Source: an uncultured Acidobacteriota bacterium (lineage in GTDB: Bacteria > Acidobacteriota > Blastocatellia > Pyrinomonadales > Pyrinomonadaceae). From it: a DNA stretch of 14,810 nucleotides. Shown one piece after another: positions 5,471 through 13,257 of this stretch. Numbering within the stretch: position 1 is the stretch's first letter; every line of letters begins with the position of its first letter. The stretch lies in the NCBI GenBank assembly GCA_902826385.1, contig CADEEU010000047.1:1-14810 (forward strand). Direction: 5' to 3'. The position numbers were made by a program, and so were the translations under genes. The notes under the pieces were generated by a model. That model worked only from the letters and a program-made list of their open reading frames with translations. It did not search any database and was not told the origin of the DNA.

Positions 5471-7279
5471 ATGATTTCTGACGACAATTTCGAAGGAGCG
5501 GATTTACCAGGCGAAACCGCTCCTGAGATTCGGCTCCGCGCCAGAGCTGTCTCGCGGGGAGTAGCCATCGGCATGATCGTCTGCTTTCACGGTGCCAATC
5601 GTCAGTTCTACCGCATCGATCTAAAAGATTCTCAAATCGAACACGAACTTAAACGGCTCGACAAAGCGATCGGCGTCGCCAAACGGCAACTGGACAAAAT
5701 AGTTTCGCGCAAACAAGGTCGCATCGCGGAATCCGGCCCAGGCATCTTTGAATCGCACCGCATGCTGATCGCAGATTCATCGCTCCAATCTAAATTTGAG
5801 AAAGAGATTTACGACCAGAAAGTAAATGCGGAGTGGGCGATCAAGCTCATAACGGATGTCTACGTAGCAAAATACAAGGCAATCGAAGACGAACATCTGC
5901 GTGACCGCTACATTGATATCGAGGATGTTTCCGACCGCATTCTGGCCGCACTCGGTAGTACGCCCGCAGCGAAACGGGCGTTCGCTAAGGATTCGATCGT
6001 AGCAGCAAAAGATCTAAAACCTTCCACGCTGGTCGAACTCGCAGACCACGGGCCGCAGGCCGTAATTACAGAGAACGGCGGCTGGACCTCGCACACATTT
6101 ATCCTTGCACGCGAGATGAACTGGCCGGCTGTAACCGGCGTAAAACGAATTCTTCGGCGTGTCAAAACCGGCGATCTGGCGATAGTCGACGGCTATGGCG
6201 GGCACGTGATAATAAATCCAACTCGCGAGACTTTAGAAAGTTATTCTTCCGAAGCTGCCCGTTTTCATAGCGGGCTGGCGGCTGCCTCCGCGATTTCGTC
6301 GGGTCCCGTAAAGACTCTGGACGGAAGGCAGATAAGAATTTTCGCCAATTCCGACGCTCCGGCGGTTTATCGCAAGGCCAAAACGCTTGGCGCACAAGGA
6401 ATTGGCCTATATCGGTCGGAATTTCTCTTTAACAGGTTCCGTGGCTTTCCGACGGAAGCCGAACAGGTTGAGGCATATCGTGTAATCGCCGATGCAGCAG
6501 GCGATGGCGGGGTTAAGATTCGCACTTTCGATCTCGGGGCCGATCAACTGCTCGACCAAAACGCCGCAAGGGAGAAAAATCCGGCACTTGGGATGCGTGC
6601 AATAAGGCTTGGCCTCGGCTATAAAAAACTTCTGAGGACGCAGCTTCGCGCTTTGTTACGCGCGTCGTTCGGCCGAAAGATCGACATCGTTATCCCTATG
6701 ATCTCCGGTGTTTCAGAGATCCGGGCGGTTCGCGCGCTTCTCGAGCACGAACGTGAACAGCTTGCCGCAAAAGGCAAAGAGACAGGTTCGCCGCTCCTCG
6801 GGGCAATGGTTGAAGTCCCTTCGGCGGTGCTGGTAATCGAAGAGATCGTTAAGGAAACAGATTTCTTATGTCTCGGAACCAACGACCTTATCCAATATCT
6901 TCTCGCGGCCGACCGCGATAACGAATCCGTAGCCGGATGGTTCCGGACTTTGCATCCGGCGGTGCTTCGGGCCATTAGCGGCGTCTTGAAGTCCGCAGCG
7001 AACGCGGGAAAACCGGCTATAGTTTGCGGCGAAATGGCCGGCTCGCCTTATTACGTACCCGTACTGCTTGGACTCGGAGCGACGGAGTTAAGCATGAATG
7101 TTCATTCTATCGCCCGTGTTAGAAAGATCGTTACCGGCGTGGCGCTCGAAGAAACAAAGAAACTAGCCGCCGCCATCGAGTCTTTGGCAACTGTCGAAGA
7201 GATCGAGGACACCGTGAGTCAACACTTAAAAAAGAACTGGGGCCACCTATTTCCTCAGGATTTTTCTTTTTCGTCCTAG
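5471..7279 (+). CDS. ptsI: Phosphoenolpyruvate-protein phosphotransferase (PTS enzyme I)
   Basis: Enzyme I transfers phosphate from PEP to HPr, the first step of the phosphotransferase system, in the cytoplasm. All expected parts are present in 602 residues. The N-terminal HPr-binding and phosphohistidine domains include GGWTSHTFILAR, with H208 as the phosphorylated His. The PEP-binding barrel has GLYRSEFLF, an RTFDLGAD segment, and LGTNDLIQY ahead of the active-site Cys in VCGEMAG (C519). Compared with typical enzyme I the start is extended by about 20 residues, and the usual Arg of GGRTSH is Trp. No HPr, enzyme II or regulatory PTS gene lies in the window, so partners must be elsewhere. The enzyme may serve a regulatory rather than a sugar-uptake PTS. 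The ATG is the first in frame; no Shine-Dalgarno sequence is seen. An enzyme I of the PtsP type is less likely because no GAF domain is present. Confidence 0.92.
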   Translation: MISDDNFEGADLPGETAPEIRLRARAVSRGVAIGMIVCFHGANRQFYRIDLKDSQIEHELKRLDKAIGVAKRQLDKIVSRKQGRIAESGPGIFESHRMLIADSSLQSKFEKEIYDQKVNAEWAIKLITDVYVAKYKAIEDEHLRDRYIDIEDVSDRILAALGSTPAAKRAFAKDSIVAAKDLKPSTLVELADHGPQAVITENGGWTSHTFILAREMNWPAVTGVKRILRRVKTGDLAIVDGYGGHVIINPTRETLESYSSEAARFHSGLAAASAISSGPVKTLDGRQIRIFANSDAPAVYRKAKTLGAQGIGLYRSEFLFNRFRGFPTEAEQVEAYRVIADAAGDGGVKIRTFDLGADQLLDQNAAREKNPALGMRAIRLGLGYKKLLRTQLRALLRASFGRKIDIVIPMISGVSEIRAVRALLEHEREQLAAKGKETGSPLLGAMVEVPSAVLVIEEIVKETDFLCLGTNDLIQYLLAADRDNESVAGWFRTLHPAVLRAISGVLKSAANAGKPAIVCGEMAGSPYYVPVLLGLGATELSMNVHSIARVRKIVTGVALEETKKLAAAIESLATVEEIEDTVSQHLKKNWGHLFPQDFSFSS

Positions 7280-7307
7280 AAATAAGCCAACCTGCATAAC
7301 TTGGTTT

Positions 7308-7334
7308 TTGATGTTCAACATTTTTTGCTATACT
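7308..7334 (+). promoter_or_regulatory. Promoter of the RNase P RNA gene
   Basis: TATACT (7329-7334) lies 15 nt after TTGATG (7308-7313), or 16 nt after the overlapping TTTGAT. A start about 7 nt downstream of the -10 box, near 7341, agrees with the expected 5' end of the RNA, just ahead of the first P1 stem base. Confidence 0.6.
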
Positions 7335-7344
7335 TTGCCGTGCC

Positions 7345-7743
7345 TTAAATCGGAGCAGGTCGGGCAGTCGCTTGCCGCAAGTCGGTAAGAGGAAAGTCCG
7401 AACACCAAAGGGCAGCGAGCCGGATAACGTCCGGGCATTCGCCGAAAGGCGGATGACGACAAGTGCAACAGAAAGCAAACCGGCCGCCCTAGGGCGGTCA
7501 CGGGTGAAATGGTGAGGTAAAAGCTCACCGGCGTGTTTTGGTAACAAACGCGGCCAGGTAAACTCCTCGCGGTGCAAGACCAAATAGGGAAACGCGGACC
7601 GGGCTGCCCGTCCGGGCGTCGGCATTAGCCGGCAGCGTTTCCGGGTAGGTCGCTTGAGCTGTTCGGCGACGGACAGCCTAGATGAATGATTGCCGCCCGC
7701 TTAGGCGGGAACAAAATTCGGCTTATAGATCTGCTCCGATTAC
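7345..7743 (+). ncRNA. rnpB: RNase P RNA, bacterial type A
   Basis: This is the catalytic RNA of ribonuclease P, which removes 5' leaders from tRNA precursors. The ends pair as helix P1: AATCGGAGCAG (7348-7358) with CTGCTCCGATT (7731-7741). The 5' universal core GAGGAAAGTCC is at 7389-7399. The loop that binds the tRNA CCA end (GGTAAACTCC, with GGU at 7557-7559) and the 3' core (AGATGAATGATTGCCG at 7680-7695, then AATTCGGCTTATAG) are intact. Stable GAAA and TTCG tetraloops cap two helices. The layout fits the ancestral type A. The exact ends are set to within a few bases. No terminator separates it from the downstream small gene, so the 3' end may be formed by processing of a longer transcript. 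Confidence 0.96.
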
Positions 7744-7794
7744 CAAGGCGCTCGGACCATTTACCCCTAAAGGAGAAGACAGTCAAAACGTTTT

Positions 7795-8064
7795 ATGGCA
7801 AACCGTAAAGGTGTATTTATTGGCGCGTACGTGCCTAATGAACTTAAAGAATCGCTTCGCCGCCGCGCCGCCGCCGAGCACAGAACTCTTTCACAGGAAA
7901 TAACCAGAATTCTGGTCGAGGCCGTGCACGGCAAAGGCCTGCCGGCGGGAAGTGTGGATAGACGAGGAAATGCGACGATTCCCCGACGCCGTACCACGGA
8001 CCCGCTTCCGAGACGCCGTGCCGATGATCAGCCGTTCGTAGCTTCTGAAGGAAAAAAGAAATAA
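7795..8064 (+). CDS. Ribbon-helix-helix (Arc/CopG-like) DNA-binding protein
   Basis: The 89-residue product has a short N-terminal strand (GVFIGAYVP, residues 6-14) and two predicted helices (ELKESLRRRAAAEH and LSQEITRILVEAVHG). That is the ribbon-helix-helix pattern used by small dimeric repressors and antitoxins. The tail, from about residue 47, is basic and probably disordered, with repeated RRR clusters. It begins 51 nt after rnpB with no terminator between, and a strong terminator follows it. A purine-rich AAAGGAG stretch lies about 20 nt upstream of the ATG, farther than usual for a ribosome binding site. No toxin gene is adjacent, so an antitoxin role is not supported. Target and regulation are unknown. 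Confidence 0.78.
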   Translation: MANRKGVFIGAYVPNELKESLRRRAAAEHRTLSQEITRILVEAVHGKGLPAGSVDRRGNATIPRRRTTDPLPRRRADDQPFVASEGKKK

Positions 8065-8087
8065 CCGTCAGTTTCTAATTAAATTAG

Positions 8088-8120
8088 ACGCCGGATGCCT
8101 CTGGGCCGCCCGGCGTTTTT
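8088..8120 (+). terminator. Rho-independent terminator after the ribbon-helix-helix gene
   Basis: ACGCCGG (8088-8094) pairs with CCGGCGT (8110-8116) across a 15-nt loop, and is followed at once by TTTTT and then CGTTTT. It would end transcripts coming from rnpB and the small regulator gene. Confidence 0.8.
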
Positions 8121-8139
8121 CGTTTTAGCCAAGCGTATT

Positions 8140-8148
8140 TGGTAGAAT
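8140..8148 (+). promoter_or_regulatory. Extended -10 promoter of the TPR gene
   Basis: TGG followed by TAGAAT (8143-8148) fits an extended -10 element (TGn-TATAAT). No good -35 box is seen. The box ends only 8 nt before the ATG at 8157, so the mRNA would be leaderless or nearly so, which agrees with the lack of a ribosome binding site. Confidence 0.45.
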
Positions 8149-8156
8149 TTCGATAG

Positions 8157-8894
8157 ATGGGAAGCAAAACAGTTCTGGTCGCGCTAGCCGCGTGCGCTCT
8201 CGGATTTATCGGCGGCTTTATGTTTGCGAATTCGTTGAACCGAAGCGAACTGGCTTCGAAATCGACCTCTATTGAACAGCCTGCAAACAGTCAGCCAACG
8301 AATCAGCAGACGGCAGGAAATATTCTTTCGCCCGAAGAGATCAAGAGCCGCATCGCCGCCGCCGACCAGAATCCAAATGATTTCTCGTATCAGAAAAGTC
8401 TCGGCCTTTCGCTTTACAGGTATGCTTCGCTGAAACAGGACGCCTCGCTTATTCCGGAAACGATCCGGATAATGCAGCGAGCATCGGAAATTGATCCTGC
8501 CGACCGCGATTTGCAGATCGGGCTAGGGAATGCTCATTTCGACGCCGGATATTTCAATAAGGACAATCCCAGCTTTGAACGCGCTCGTGAGTTTTATAAC
8601 AAAGCGCTAACTCGCGTCCCGACCGATGTCGATGTTCGCGCCGATCTGGCCTTAACCTATTTTCTGCAGGAGCCGCCGGATTTAAAAACAGCCGTCGCGG
8701 AATTCGAGAAAGGCCTCGCGATAAACCCGAAACACGAACGGTCGCTTCAGTTTTTGACGCAAACTTACGTCAAACAAAATGAGATCGTCAAGGCCTCGGA
8801 AACTCTGGACCGGCTAAAGGCAGCCAACCCGTCAAACTCCTCAATCGGCGAACTGACCGGCCTGATAACCGGCGGGAATCCGGCAATCAAATGA
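8157..8894 (+). CDS. Membrane-anchored TPR-repeat protein
   Basis: The 245-residue protein starts with a hydrophobic segment (about residues 5-24, VLVALAACALGFIGGFMFA) that should anchor it in the inner membrane. A Gln/Asn/Ser-rich spacer follows to about residue 54. The rest contains helical tetratricopeptide-like repeats with typical spacing, such as AREFYNKALTRVPTDVDVRADLALTYF and AVAEFEKGLAINPKHERSL. TPR domains bind other proteins, so this is probably a periplasmic or surface scaffold; the partner is not known. The C-terminal TGA overlaps the start of the next gene by four bases (ATGA), linking the two in translation. Similar anchored TPR proteins occur in cytochrome c maturation (CcmH/CcmI) and pilus assembly, but nothing specific to those is visible. 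Confidence 0.82.
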   Translation: MGSKTVLVALAACALGFIGGFMFANSLNRSELASKSTSIEQPANSQPTNQQTAGNILSPEEIKSRIAAADQNPNDFSYQKSLGLSLYRYASLKQDASLIPETIRIMQRASEIDPADRDLQIGLGNAHFDAGYFNKDNPSFERAREFYNKALTRVPTDVDVRADLALTYFLQEPPDLKTAVAEFEKGLAINPKHERSLQFLTQTYVKQNEIVKASETLDRLKAANPSNSSIGELTGLITGGNPAIK

Positions 8895-9184
8895 AAGAAG
8901 CTTTTTTTATACTGCTCGTGCTTCTTGTTCTTGCCGGCCTGACCCTTTACCGTTATCGCAGGCAGATCAAGACCGTTTTGGAATTTTGGCGTTCTATTCA
9001 GACTATCCGCGGACAGGCGAAAGCGTCCAACGAACAACTTCGCGATGAACCTGTTTCAGCGGGCCCGCTGGTAAATTGTCCAAAGTGCGGAACCTGGGTG
9101 CCGGAGGAAAAAGCGATCCGCTTGGGAAAGTCGGCTTTTTATTGTTCTACGAAATGTTTGGAGGCGAGCGTCAAGACAGGCTGA
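8891..9184 (+). CDS. Small membrane protein with zinc-ribbon tail
   Basis: The 97-residue product has one N-terminal membrane helix (residues 4-20, AFFILLVLLVLAGLTLY), a basic stretch, and a C-terminal zinc-binding motif. The motif is CPKC (C63, C66) and CSTKC (C85, C89) around a short beta hairpin. This layout resembles PP0621/MYND-like small bacterial proteins of unknown role. It overlaps the TPR gene by four bases, so the two products probably act together at the membrane. Its stop codon is only 7 nt from the stop of the convergent prepilin peptidase gene, and no terminator fits between them. Confidence 0.75.
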   Translation: MKEAFFILLVLLVLAGLTLYRYRRQIKTVLEFWRSIQTIRGQAKASNEQLRDEPVSAGPLVNCPKCGTWVPEEKAIRLGKSAFYCSTKCLEASVKTG

Positions 9185-9191
9185 TTGGCGT

Positions 9192-10088
9192 TTATCCGAG
9201 GAAGTTTCTCGTGTACCAGCCGATCAATTGTTCGCCGAAAAGCAGGGCGAGCAATGAGCCGGTCCCGAGGAAAATACCGAAGGGTATTTGCGCCTGCATG
9301 TCTTTATCCTTCTGGCGAGAAATCAAAAATATGCCGATGACCGCGCCCGAAAAAGCTCCAAGAAATATCGAAAGCAGCGTCAGACGCCAGCCCAGCAGAG
9401 CGCCAACGCCGAGCATCATTTTTACGTCGCCGAGACCCATTGCCTCGACCCCGCGAAGCCGCTTCCACAACTCCCCGACAAGCCAAAGCGAACCGCCGCC
9501 CGCAAGTGCTCCGGCAAGCGCGCTCACGAGCGAAGCCGCCCAAGCCGGATAAGCAGCCATCAATGTTGCCGGTGTGTACTGCATATCGCTGAAATACTCG
9601 GTTCCAAAAACGAGCGGATAAACCAGCCGGACGAGAATTACAAATACAAACAACGGATATGTGATCACGTTCGGCAAAATCATATGTCCCGCGTCGATAA
9701 AAATGAGCGAGATCATAACCGCCGCGAAAATTAGAGCGATTGGCAGAAACGCACTCAAACCGATCTGCCAGAATACGATCGCGAAAACTACTCCGGTTAA
9801 AAATTCGACGGCCGGATAGCGGGCCGATATCGGCACCTTACAGTTTCGGCATTTGCCGCCGAGAATAAGCCAGCTCAAGATTGGAATATTGTCGTAGGGC
9901 TTGATAGCCGAACCGCACTTAGGACAGGCCGAATTCGGAAACACGATCGACTGTTCGTTCGGCACACGGTGAATGACAACGTTGAGAAAACTTCCGACGA
10001 CCGAGCCGAAAATTAGGGCAAGACCAACACCGACGTAGTTCGGCAAACCCGTTATTGCTTCGAATGAAGAGAAGGCTAGTAAGATCAT
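9192..10088 (-). CDS. pilD: Prepilin peptidase / N-methyltransferase (GspO/PilD family, A24)
   Basis: This inner-membrane aspartic peptidase cuts the leader from type IV pilins and type II secretion pseudopilins and then methylates the new N-terminus. The protein has 298 residues and about eight membrane segments. The methylase domain is present: GSVVGSFLNVVIHRVP (28-43) and a zinc-binding pair of CxxC motifs (C55/C58 and C80/C83). Both peptidase aspartates are present: D132 in FIDAGHMILPN and D221 in GLGDVK. The final residue of the first motif is Asn rather than the common Asp. No pilin or secretion gene is in the window, which is usual for this enzyme. The upstream tldE transcript appears to end at a terminator, so the gene should have its own promoter, which I could not identify. 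No ribosome binding site is evident. Confidence 0.93.
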   Translation of the reverse strand: MILLAFSSFEAITGLPNYVGVGLALIFGSVVGSFLNVVIHRVPNEQSIVFPNSACPKCGSAIKPYDNIPILSWLILGGKCRNCKVPISARYPAVEFLTGVVFAIVFWQIGLSAFLPIALIFAAVMISLIFIDAGHMILPNVITYPLFVFVILVRLVYPLVFGTEYFSDMQYTPATLMAAYPAWAASLVSALAGALAGGGSLWLVGELWKRLRGVEAMGLGDVKMMLGVGALLGWRLTLLSIFLGAFSGAVIGIFLISRQKDKDMQAQIPFGIFLGTGSLLALLFGEQLIGWYTRNFLG

Positions 10089-10116
10089 GTGCGCGAAAGG
10101 AAGGAAAGAAGTCCGT

Positions 10117-10150
10117 AAAAACGAAAGGAGGATGCGTTACTACATCCTCC
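10117..10150 (-). terminator. Rho-independent terminator after tldE
   Basis: Read on the minus strand, GGAGGATG (10150-10143) pairs perfectly with CATCCTCC (10134-10127) across an 8-nt loop. TTTCGTTTTT (10126-10117) follows. It lies 47 nt past the tldE stop and separates that pair from pilD. The plus strand lacks a T-run after the stem, so it works in one direction only. Confidence 0.82.
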
Positions 10151-10196
10151 AAAAATAATAGTGATTTCCTTCAAAAAAGGGAAGCCTAATGCGACA

Positions 10197-11588
10197 TCAC
10201 ACGGCTTCCGACTGCGATGTAAAGTTAAACTCCTTCAACTTCAAAGCCGGCAGCAGCGAACCGCCGCCGCCTTCGGAACTGCCGACGCGTTCGGGTTTGC
10301 CGACTGCAAGAACATTGCCCGGTCCAAGCATTTTGACCGTCGATTGGTTAAACCTGAAGTTCTTTAGCGGATAGGCGATCTTTCCGTTCTCGATCCACCA
10401 AACGCCATCGCGAGTCAGTCCGGTAGAACTCGCAGTTCGCGGGTCGGTCGCGCGGATATACCAGAAACGGCCTACTAAAATACCGCGTTCGGTGGACTTT
10501 ATCATTTCCTCAACGGACATTGCTGCTCCACTCGATTCCATAATAGTGTTTACGGGTCCCGGAGTTGGCTCGGCACCTTTTTGCTTGGCCCAGAACCGAT
10601 TGTAGGTAAGATTTTTAAGCACGCCGTTTTCGACCATCGAAATCTTCTGAGCCGGAATGCCGCCGCCCGCACCGCCTCCGCCGCCAAAACCACTGCCGAA
10701 GCCTCCACCTCCGCCGGCCGACTGTGAGCCCGGCAAATCAGCGTGCCAGGGATCGCTATAAATCGTCACCTTTTCATCGAAGACTTTTTCTCCGACTTTT
10801 GTCTTTCCGCCTGGAGCAGAAAAAGGGCTTCGGCCCTCGTCCGCCGTTCGGGCGTTGGAACCGAAACCAAAGCCCCCGATCAGATCGGCGACGGCCTGCG
10901 GCTCAAGGATGACCGTGTAGATTCCCGGATCGATCACGCGTGCATTACGTCCATCGAGAGCCTTTCGGATGGATTCCCGAGCGATCCGCATCGTGTCGAG
11001 CTTAGCAATGTCGTTATGGCTGCGTAGAAAATAGCCGGAACTTGTGCCGTCCGGTGTTCTAGCGGTTACCGAAAGCCCGACACCGGTCGATCGTTCATAT
11101 TCGAAATTGCCGTTCTTCGTCGCACTGCCGCCGGCCTGCGAGTTGGCATTGTGAAACCCTGCTCCGATCACGCCGCTTTTCTCGCATTCGCTCAAGATCG
11201 TACCGATCTGCCTGGCCCTGTCAGCCAACGATAGATTGGCGGTCGCCTCAAAATATGAGTTGACTGGTTTGTAGGTTTGTTTGCCGAGGGTCGGCATATA
11301 TTCACGGTCCGGCGGAGCGTTACGGGCGATCTTTTCCGCTTGTTCCACCATTGATTTGAGGCTAGGTTCGTCCAAATCGTTAGTTGAGGCAGAGCCGCGT
11401 TTACCACCGATCCAAACCGTGACGCTCGCCGAACGACCTTCGCGCGTTCCGCTGGTAAGCACGTTGTTAGCGGCAAACCGCAGGTGGGATTGTTTGTTGC
11501 TGCCGATGGCGGCACTCGCGTCGTCGGCAGTGACCATCGACAAAATTTTCCCCGTAAGCGTTTTTACTTCCTGTTCCGTTAGCAGCAT
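10197..11588 (-). CDS. tldE: TldE/PmbA-type subunit of the TldD-TldE metalloprotease
   Basis: TldE is the non-catalytic partner of TldD; in E. coli the heterodimer processes microcin B17 and degrades unfolded or short peptides. The 463-residue product shows the family's middle and C-terminal core: IYTVILEPQAVADLIGGFGF (223-242), ENGVLKNLTYNRFWAKQ (320-336) and the terminal GNVLAVGKPERVGSS. It lacks the HExxxH zinc motif of TldD, as expected for TldE. Residues 292-310 form a glycine-only run broken by Phe, Ser and Ala, in what is normally a compact loop. The start codon overlaps the tldD stop by one base (TAATG), and GGAGG lies about 10 nt upstream. No signal peptide is visible, unlike TldD. 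Confidence 0.87.
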   Translation of the reverse strand: MLLTEQEVKTLTGKILSMVTADDASAAIGSNKQSHLRFAANNVLTSGTREGRSASVTVWIGGKRGSASTNDLDEPSLKSMVEQAEKIARNAPPDREYMPTLGKQTYKPVNSYFEATANLSLADRARQIGTILSECEKSGVIGAGFHNANSQAGGSATKNGNFEYERSTGVGLSVTARTPDGTSSGYFLRSHNDIAKLDTMRIARESIRKALDGRNARVIDPGIYTVILEPQAVADLIGGFGFGSNARTADEGRSPFSAPGGKTKVGEKVFDEKVTIYSDPWHADLPGSQSAGGGGGFGSGFGGGGGAGGGIPAQKISMVENGVLKNLTYNRFWAKQKGAEPTPGPVNTIMESSGAAMSVEEMIKSTERGILVGRFWYIRATDPRTASSTGLTRDGVWWIENGKIAYPLKNFRFNQSTVKMLGPGNVLAVGKPERVGSSEGGGGSLLPALKLKEFNFTSQSEAV

Positions 11589-13180
11589 TAGTTGTGGTCC
11601 TCCATCTGCCCGGAACTTGCACCGGACGCCGTGTTCAATACGTTGATCTGTCTAAACCTCGCCGGCGGACAGCCGTGCGAAACCGCGTTTGACTGGCCTG
11701 GCTCGCCCTTGCCGTCATTCGGCGAACCGGGAATTTCATACGTTGCCTCGCCTCCAAGCCCGTCGAGCGATCCCCAGAAATCGGTCGTTCGGGACTGGTA
11801 CGCTACATCGCGCAGCATTCCGGTAACCTTTCCGCCTTTTATCTCCCAAAAAGTCTGGCCGCCGAACTGGAAGTTGTACCGCTGCTGATCGATCGAATAA
11901 CTGCCGCGTCCGTAAATGAGAATTCCCTTATCCACATCGGCGATAAGGTCGTCCTGCGTAACGTTCTGCTTTGAAGGCGTGAGCGAGACGTTCGGCATTC
12001 GAGGAAATGGAACGCTGCCCCAACTGTCGGCGTGCAGACAGCCGTACGATTTCGATTTGCCGACAAGTTTTGCCGTGTCGCGAGTAGTTTGCCAATCAAC
12101 GAACACTCCGTCCTTAACCAAATGCCAGCTTTGTCCCGGAACACCTTCGTCGTCATAACCAACGGTCGCCATACCCTGTGGCTGAGTACGGTCGGCGACA
12201 AAATTTACCATCTTTGAACCGAACTGAAGTTTGCCGGTTTTGTCCGGCGTGAGGAAACTCGTGCCCGCGTAATTGGCTTCCCATAACATCGCACGGTCGA
12301 GTTCAGTCGGGTGGCCGACCGATTCGTGGATCGTCAGGAAAAGGTGCGATGGATGCAGGACAAGATCATATTTGCCGGGCTGTACACTCGGGGCCTTCAA
12401 TTTCATGACCGCATGTTCGGCGGCCTGTTTTGCTTCAGCGACCCAGTCATGCTTTGTCAGATATTCGAATCCTATTTGCTGAGCTTCGCGAAGTGAATTT
12501 ACCGATTGAAAATCGCCGGGAGCGACCGCGGTCGCCGAGAAGCTCGGATTAGTGCGAATGATGTATTGCTCGATTCGCGATCCGTCCGAATTGGCGAGAT
12601 ATTTTTGCTCGTTCACCGAAGCCAGAGACGAGTTAACGAAGTTGATTCCTTTCACGCCTAGAGCCGCCTCGTTAATCTTCAACAGAATCGCAATTTTTTC
12701 GTCAGCAGGCACGTCAAAAGGATCCCGTTCGAATGAGCTTTTCCACGTCGTTACGACCTTCGGTGTCGGTACAAGCTCGATCTTCTTTCGTGTGATTGCG
12801 GAATTTGCCTTAGCGATTGCTGCCGCTTCGCCTGTGACGCGTTTCACCTCTTCGACGGTGACCAAAGGACTCGCAGCAAAACCCCAGGTACCGTTAATCA
12901 AAACGCGCACGCCAAAGCCGAAGTTTTGGCCGCTGGAAACATTCAGCACCTGTTTTTCTCTGGTGTTAACAGCTTCGAGTCGATAGCGATTTATTCGGAT
13001 GTCCGCGTAAGACGCTCCGAGCTTCTTTGCGGTCGAAAGCGCCGCGTCGGCGAGTGCGTCTTTATTGACCGAATCAAGTGCTGGCACCGCCCCATGTGCC
13101 TGGTACACCCAACTGGGCAGAGAAACAGCTCCGAGAGCAACGCTTGCGGTCTTAATGAAATCTCGGCGAGAAAAAGTCAT
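11588..13180 (-). CDS. tldD: TldD-type zinc metalloprotease with Tat signal peptide
   Basis: This is the catalytic subunit of the TldD-TldE protease. The first 31 residues form a twin-arginine signal: SRRDFIK (4-10), a hydrophobic core (ASVALGAVSLPSWV) and AHGA as a likely cleavage region. Export in folded form is therefore expected. The zinc motif is HESVGH (H285, E286, H290). The third ligand expected for the family is a Cys, here C504 in SHGCPPARF. GYDDEGVPGQ (341-350) is another family signature. The length of 530 is greater than the E. coli enzyme (about 480) mainly because of the signal and the tail. A G-rich ribosome binding site (GGGGGA) lies ahead of the ATG, and a strong promoter with a dyad lies upstream. 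The Tat signal marks a family branch found in several non-proteobacterial phyla, which is recall rather than a search. Confidence 0.9.
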   Translation of the reverse strand: MTFSRRDFIKTASVALGAVSLPSWVYQAHGAVPALDSVNKDALADAALSTAKKLGASYADIRINRYRLEAVNTREKQVLNVSSGQNFGFGVRVLINGTWGFAASPLVTVEEVKRVTGEAAAIAKANSAITRKKIELVPTPKVVTTWKSSFERDPFDVPADEKIAILLKINEAALGVKGINFVNSSLASVNEQKYLANSDGSRIEQYIIRTNPSFSATAVAPGDFQSVNSLREAQQIGFEYLTKHDWVAEAKQAAEHAVMKLKAPSVQPGKYDLVLHPSHLFLTIHESVGHPTELDRAMLWEANYAGTSFLTPDKTGKLQFGSKMVNFVADRTQPQGMATVGYDDEGVPGQSWHLVKDGVFVDWQTTRDTAKLVGKSKSYGCLHADSWGSVPFPRMPNVSLTPSKQNVTQDDLIADVDKGILIYGRGSYSIDQQRYNFQFGGQTFWEIKGGKVTGMLRDVAYQSRTTDFWGSLDGLGGEATYEIPGSPNDGKGEPGQSNAVSHGCPPARFRQINVLNTASGASSGQMEDHN

Positions 13181-13222
13181 TTAATCCCCCTTTTTTTTTC
13201 TGGATTTGTGTGAATCGGGAAC

Positions 13223-13257
13223 AACCAAATTCTAGTTTGGTTCTGTTTCTGCGTCAA
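13223..13257 (-). promoter_or_regulatory. tldD promoter with overlapping inverted repeat
   Basis: On the minus strand, TTGACG (13257-13252) and TAGAAT (13234-13229) are separated by 17 nt, a near-ideal sigma-70 promoter. Transcription should start about 42 nt ahead of the tldD ATG. A perfect 7-bp dyad, AACCAAA (13223-13229) and TTTGGTT (13236-13242), brackets the -10 box with a 6-nt centre. This is a position from which a repressor could block transcription. Confidence 0.65.

Noticed and set aside
7131..7625. Minus-strand frame across rnpB
   Set aside because: The region is a well-defined RNase P RNA and the frame has no protein family features.
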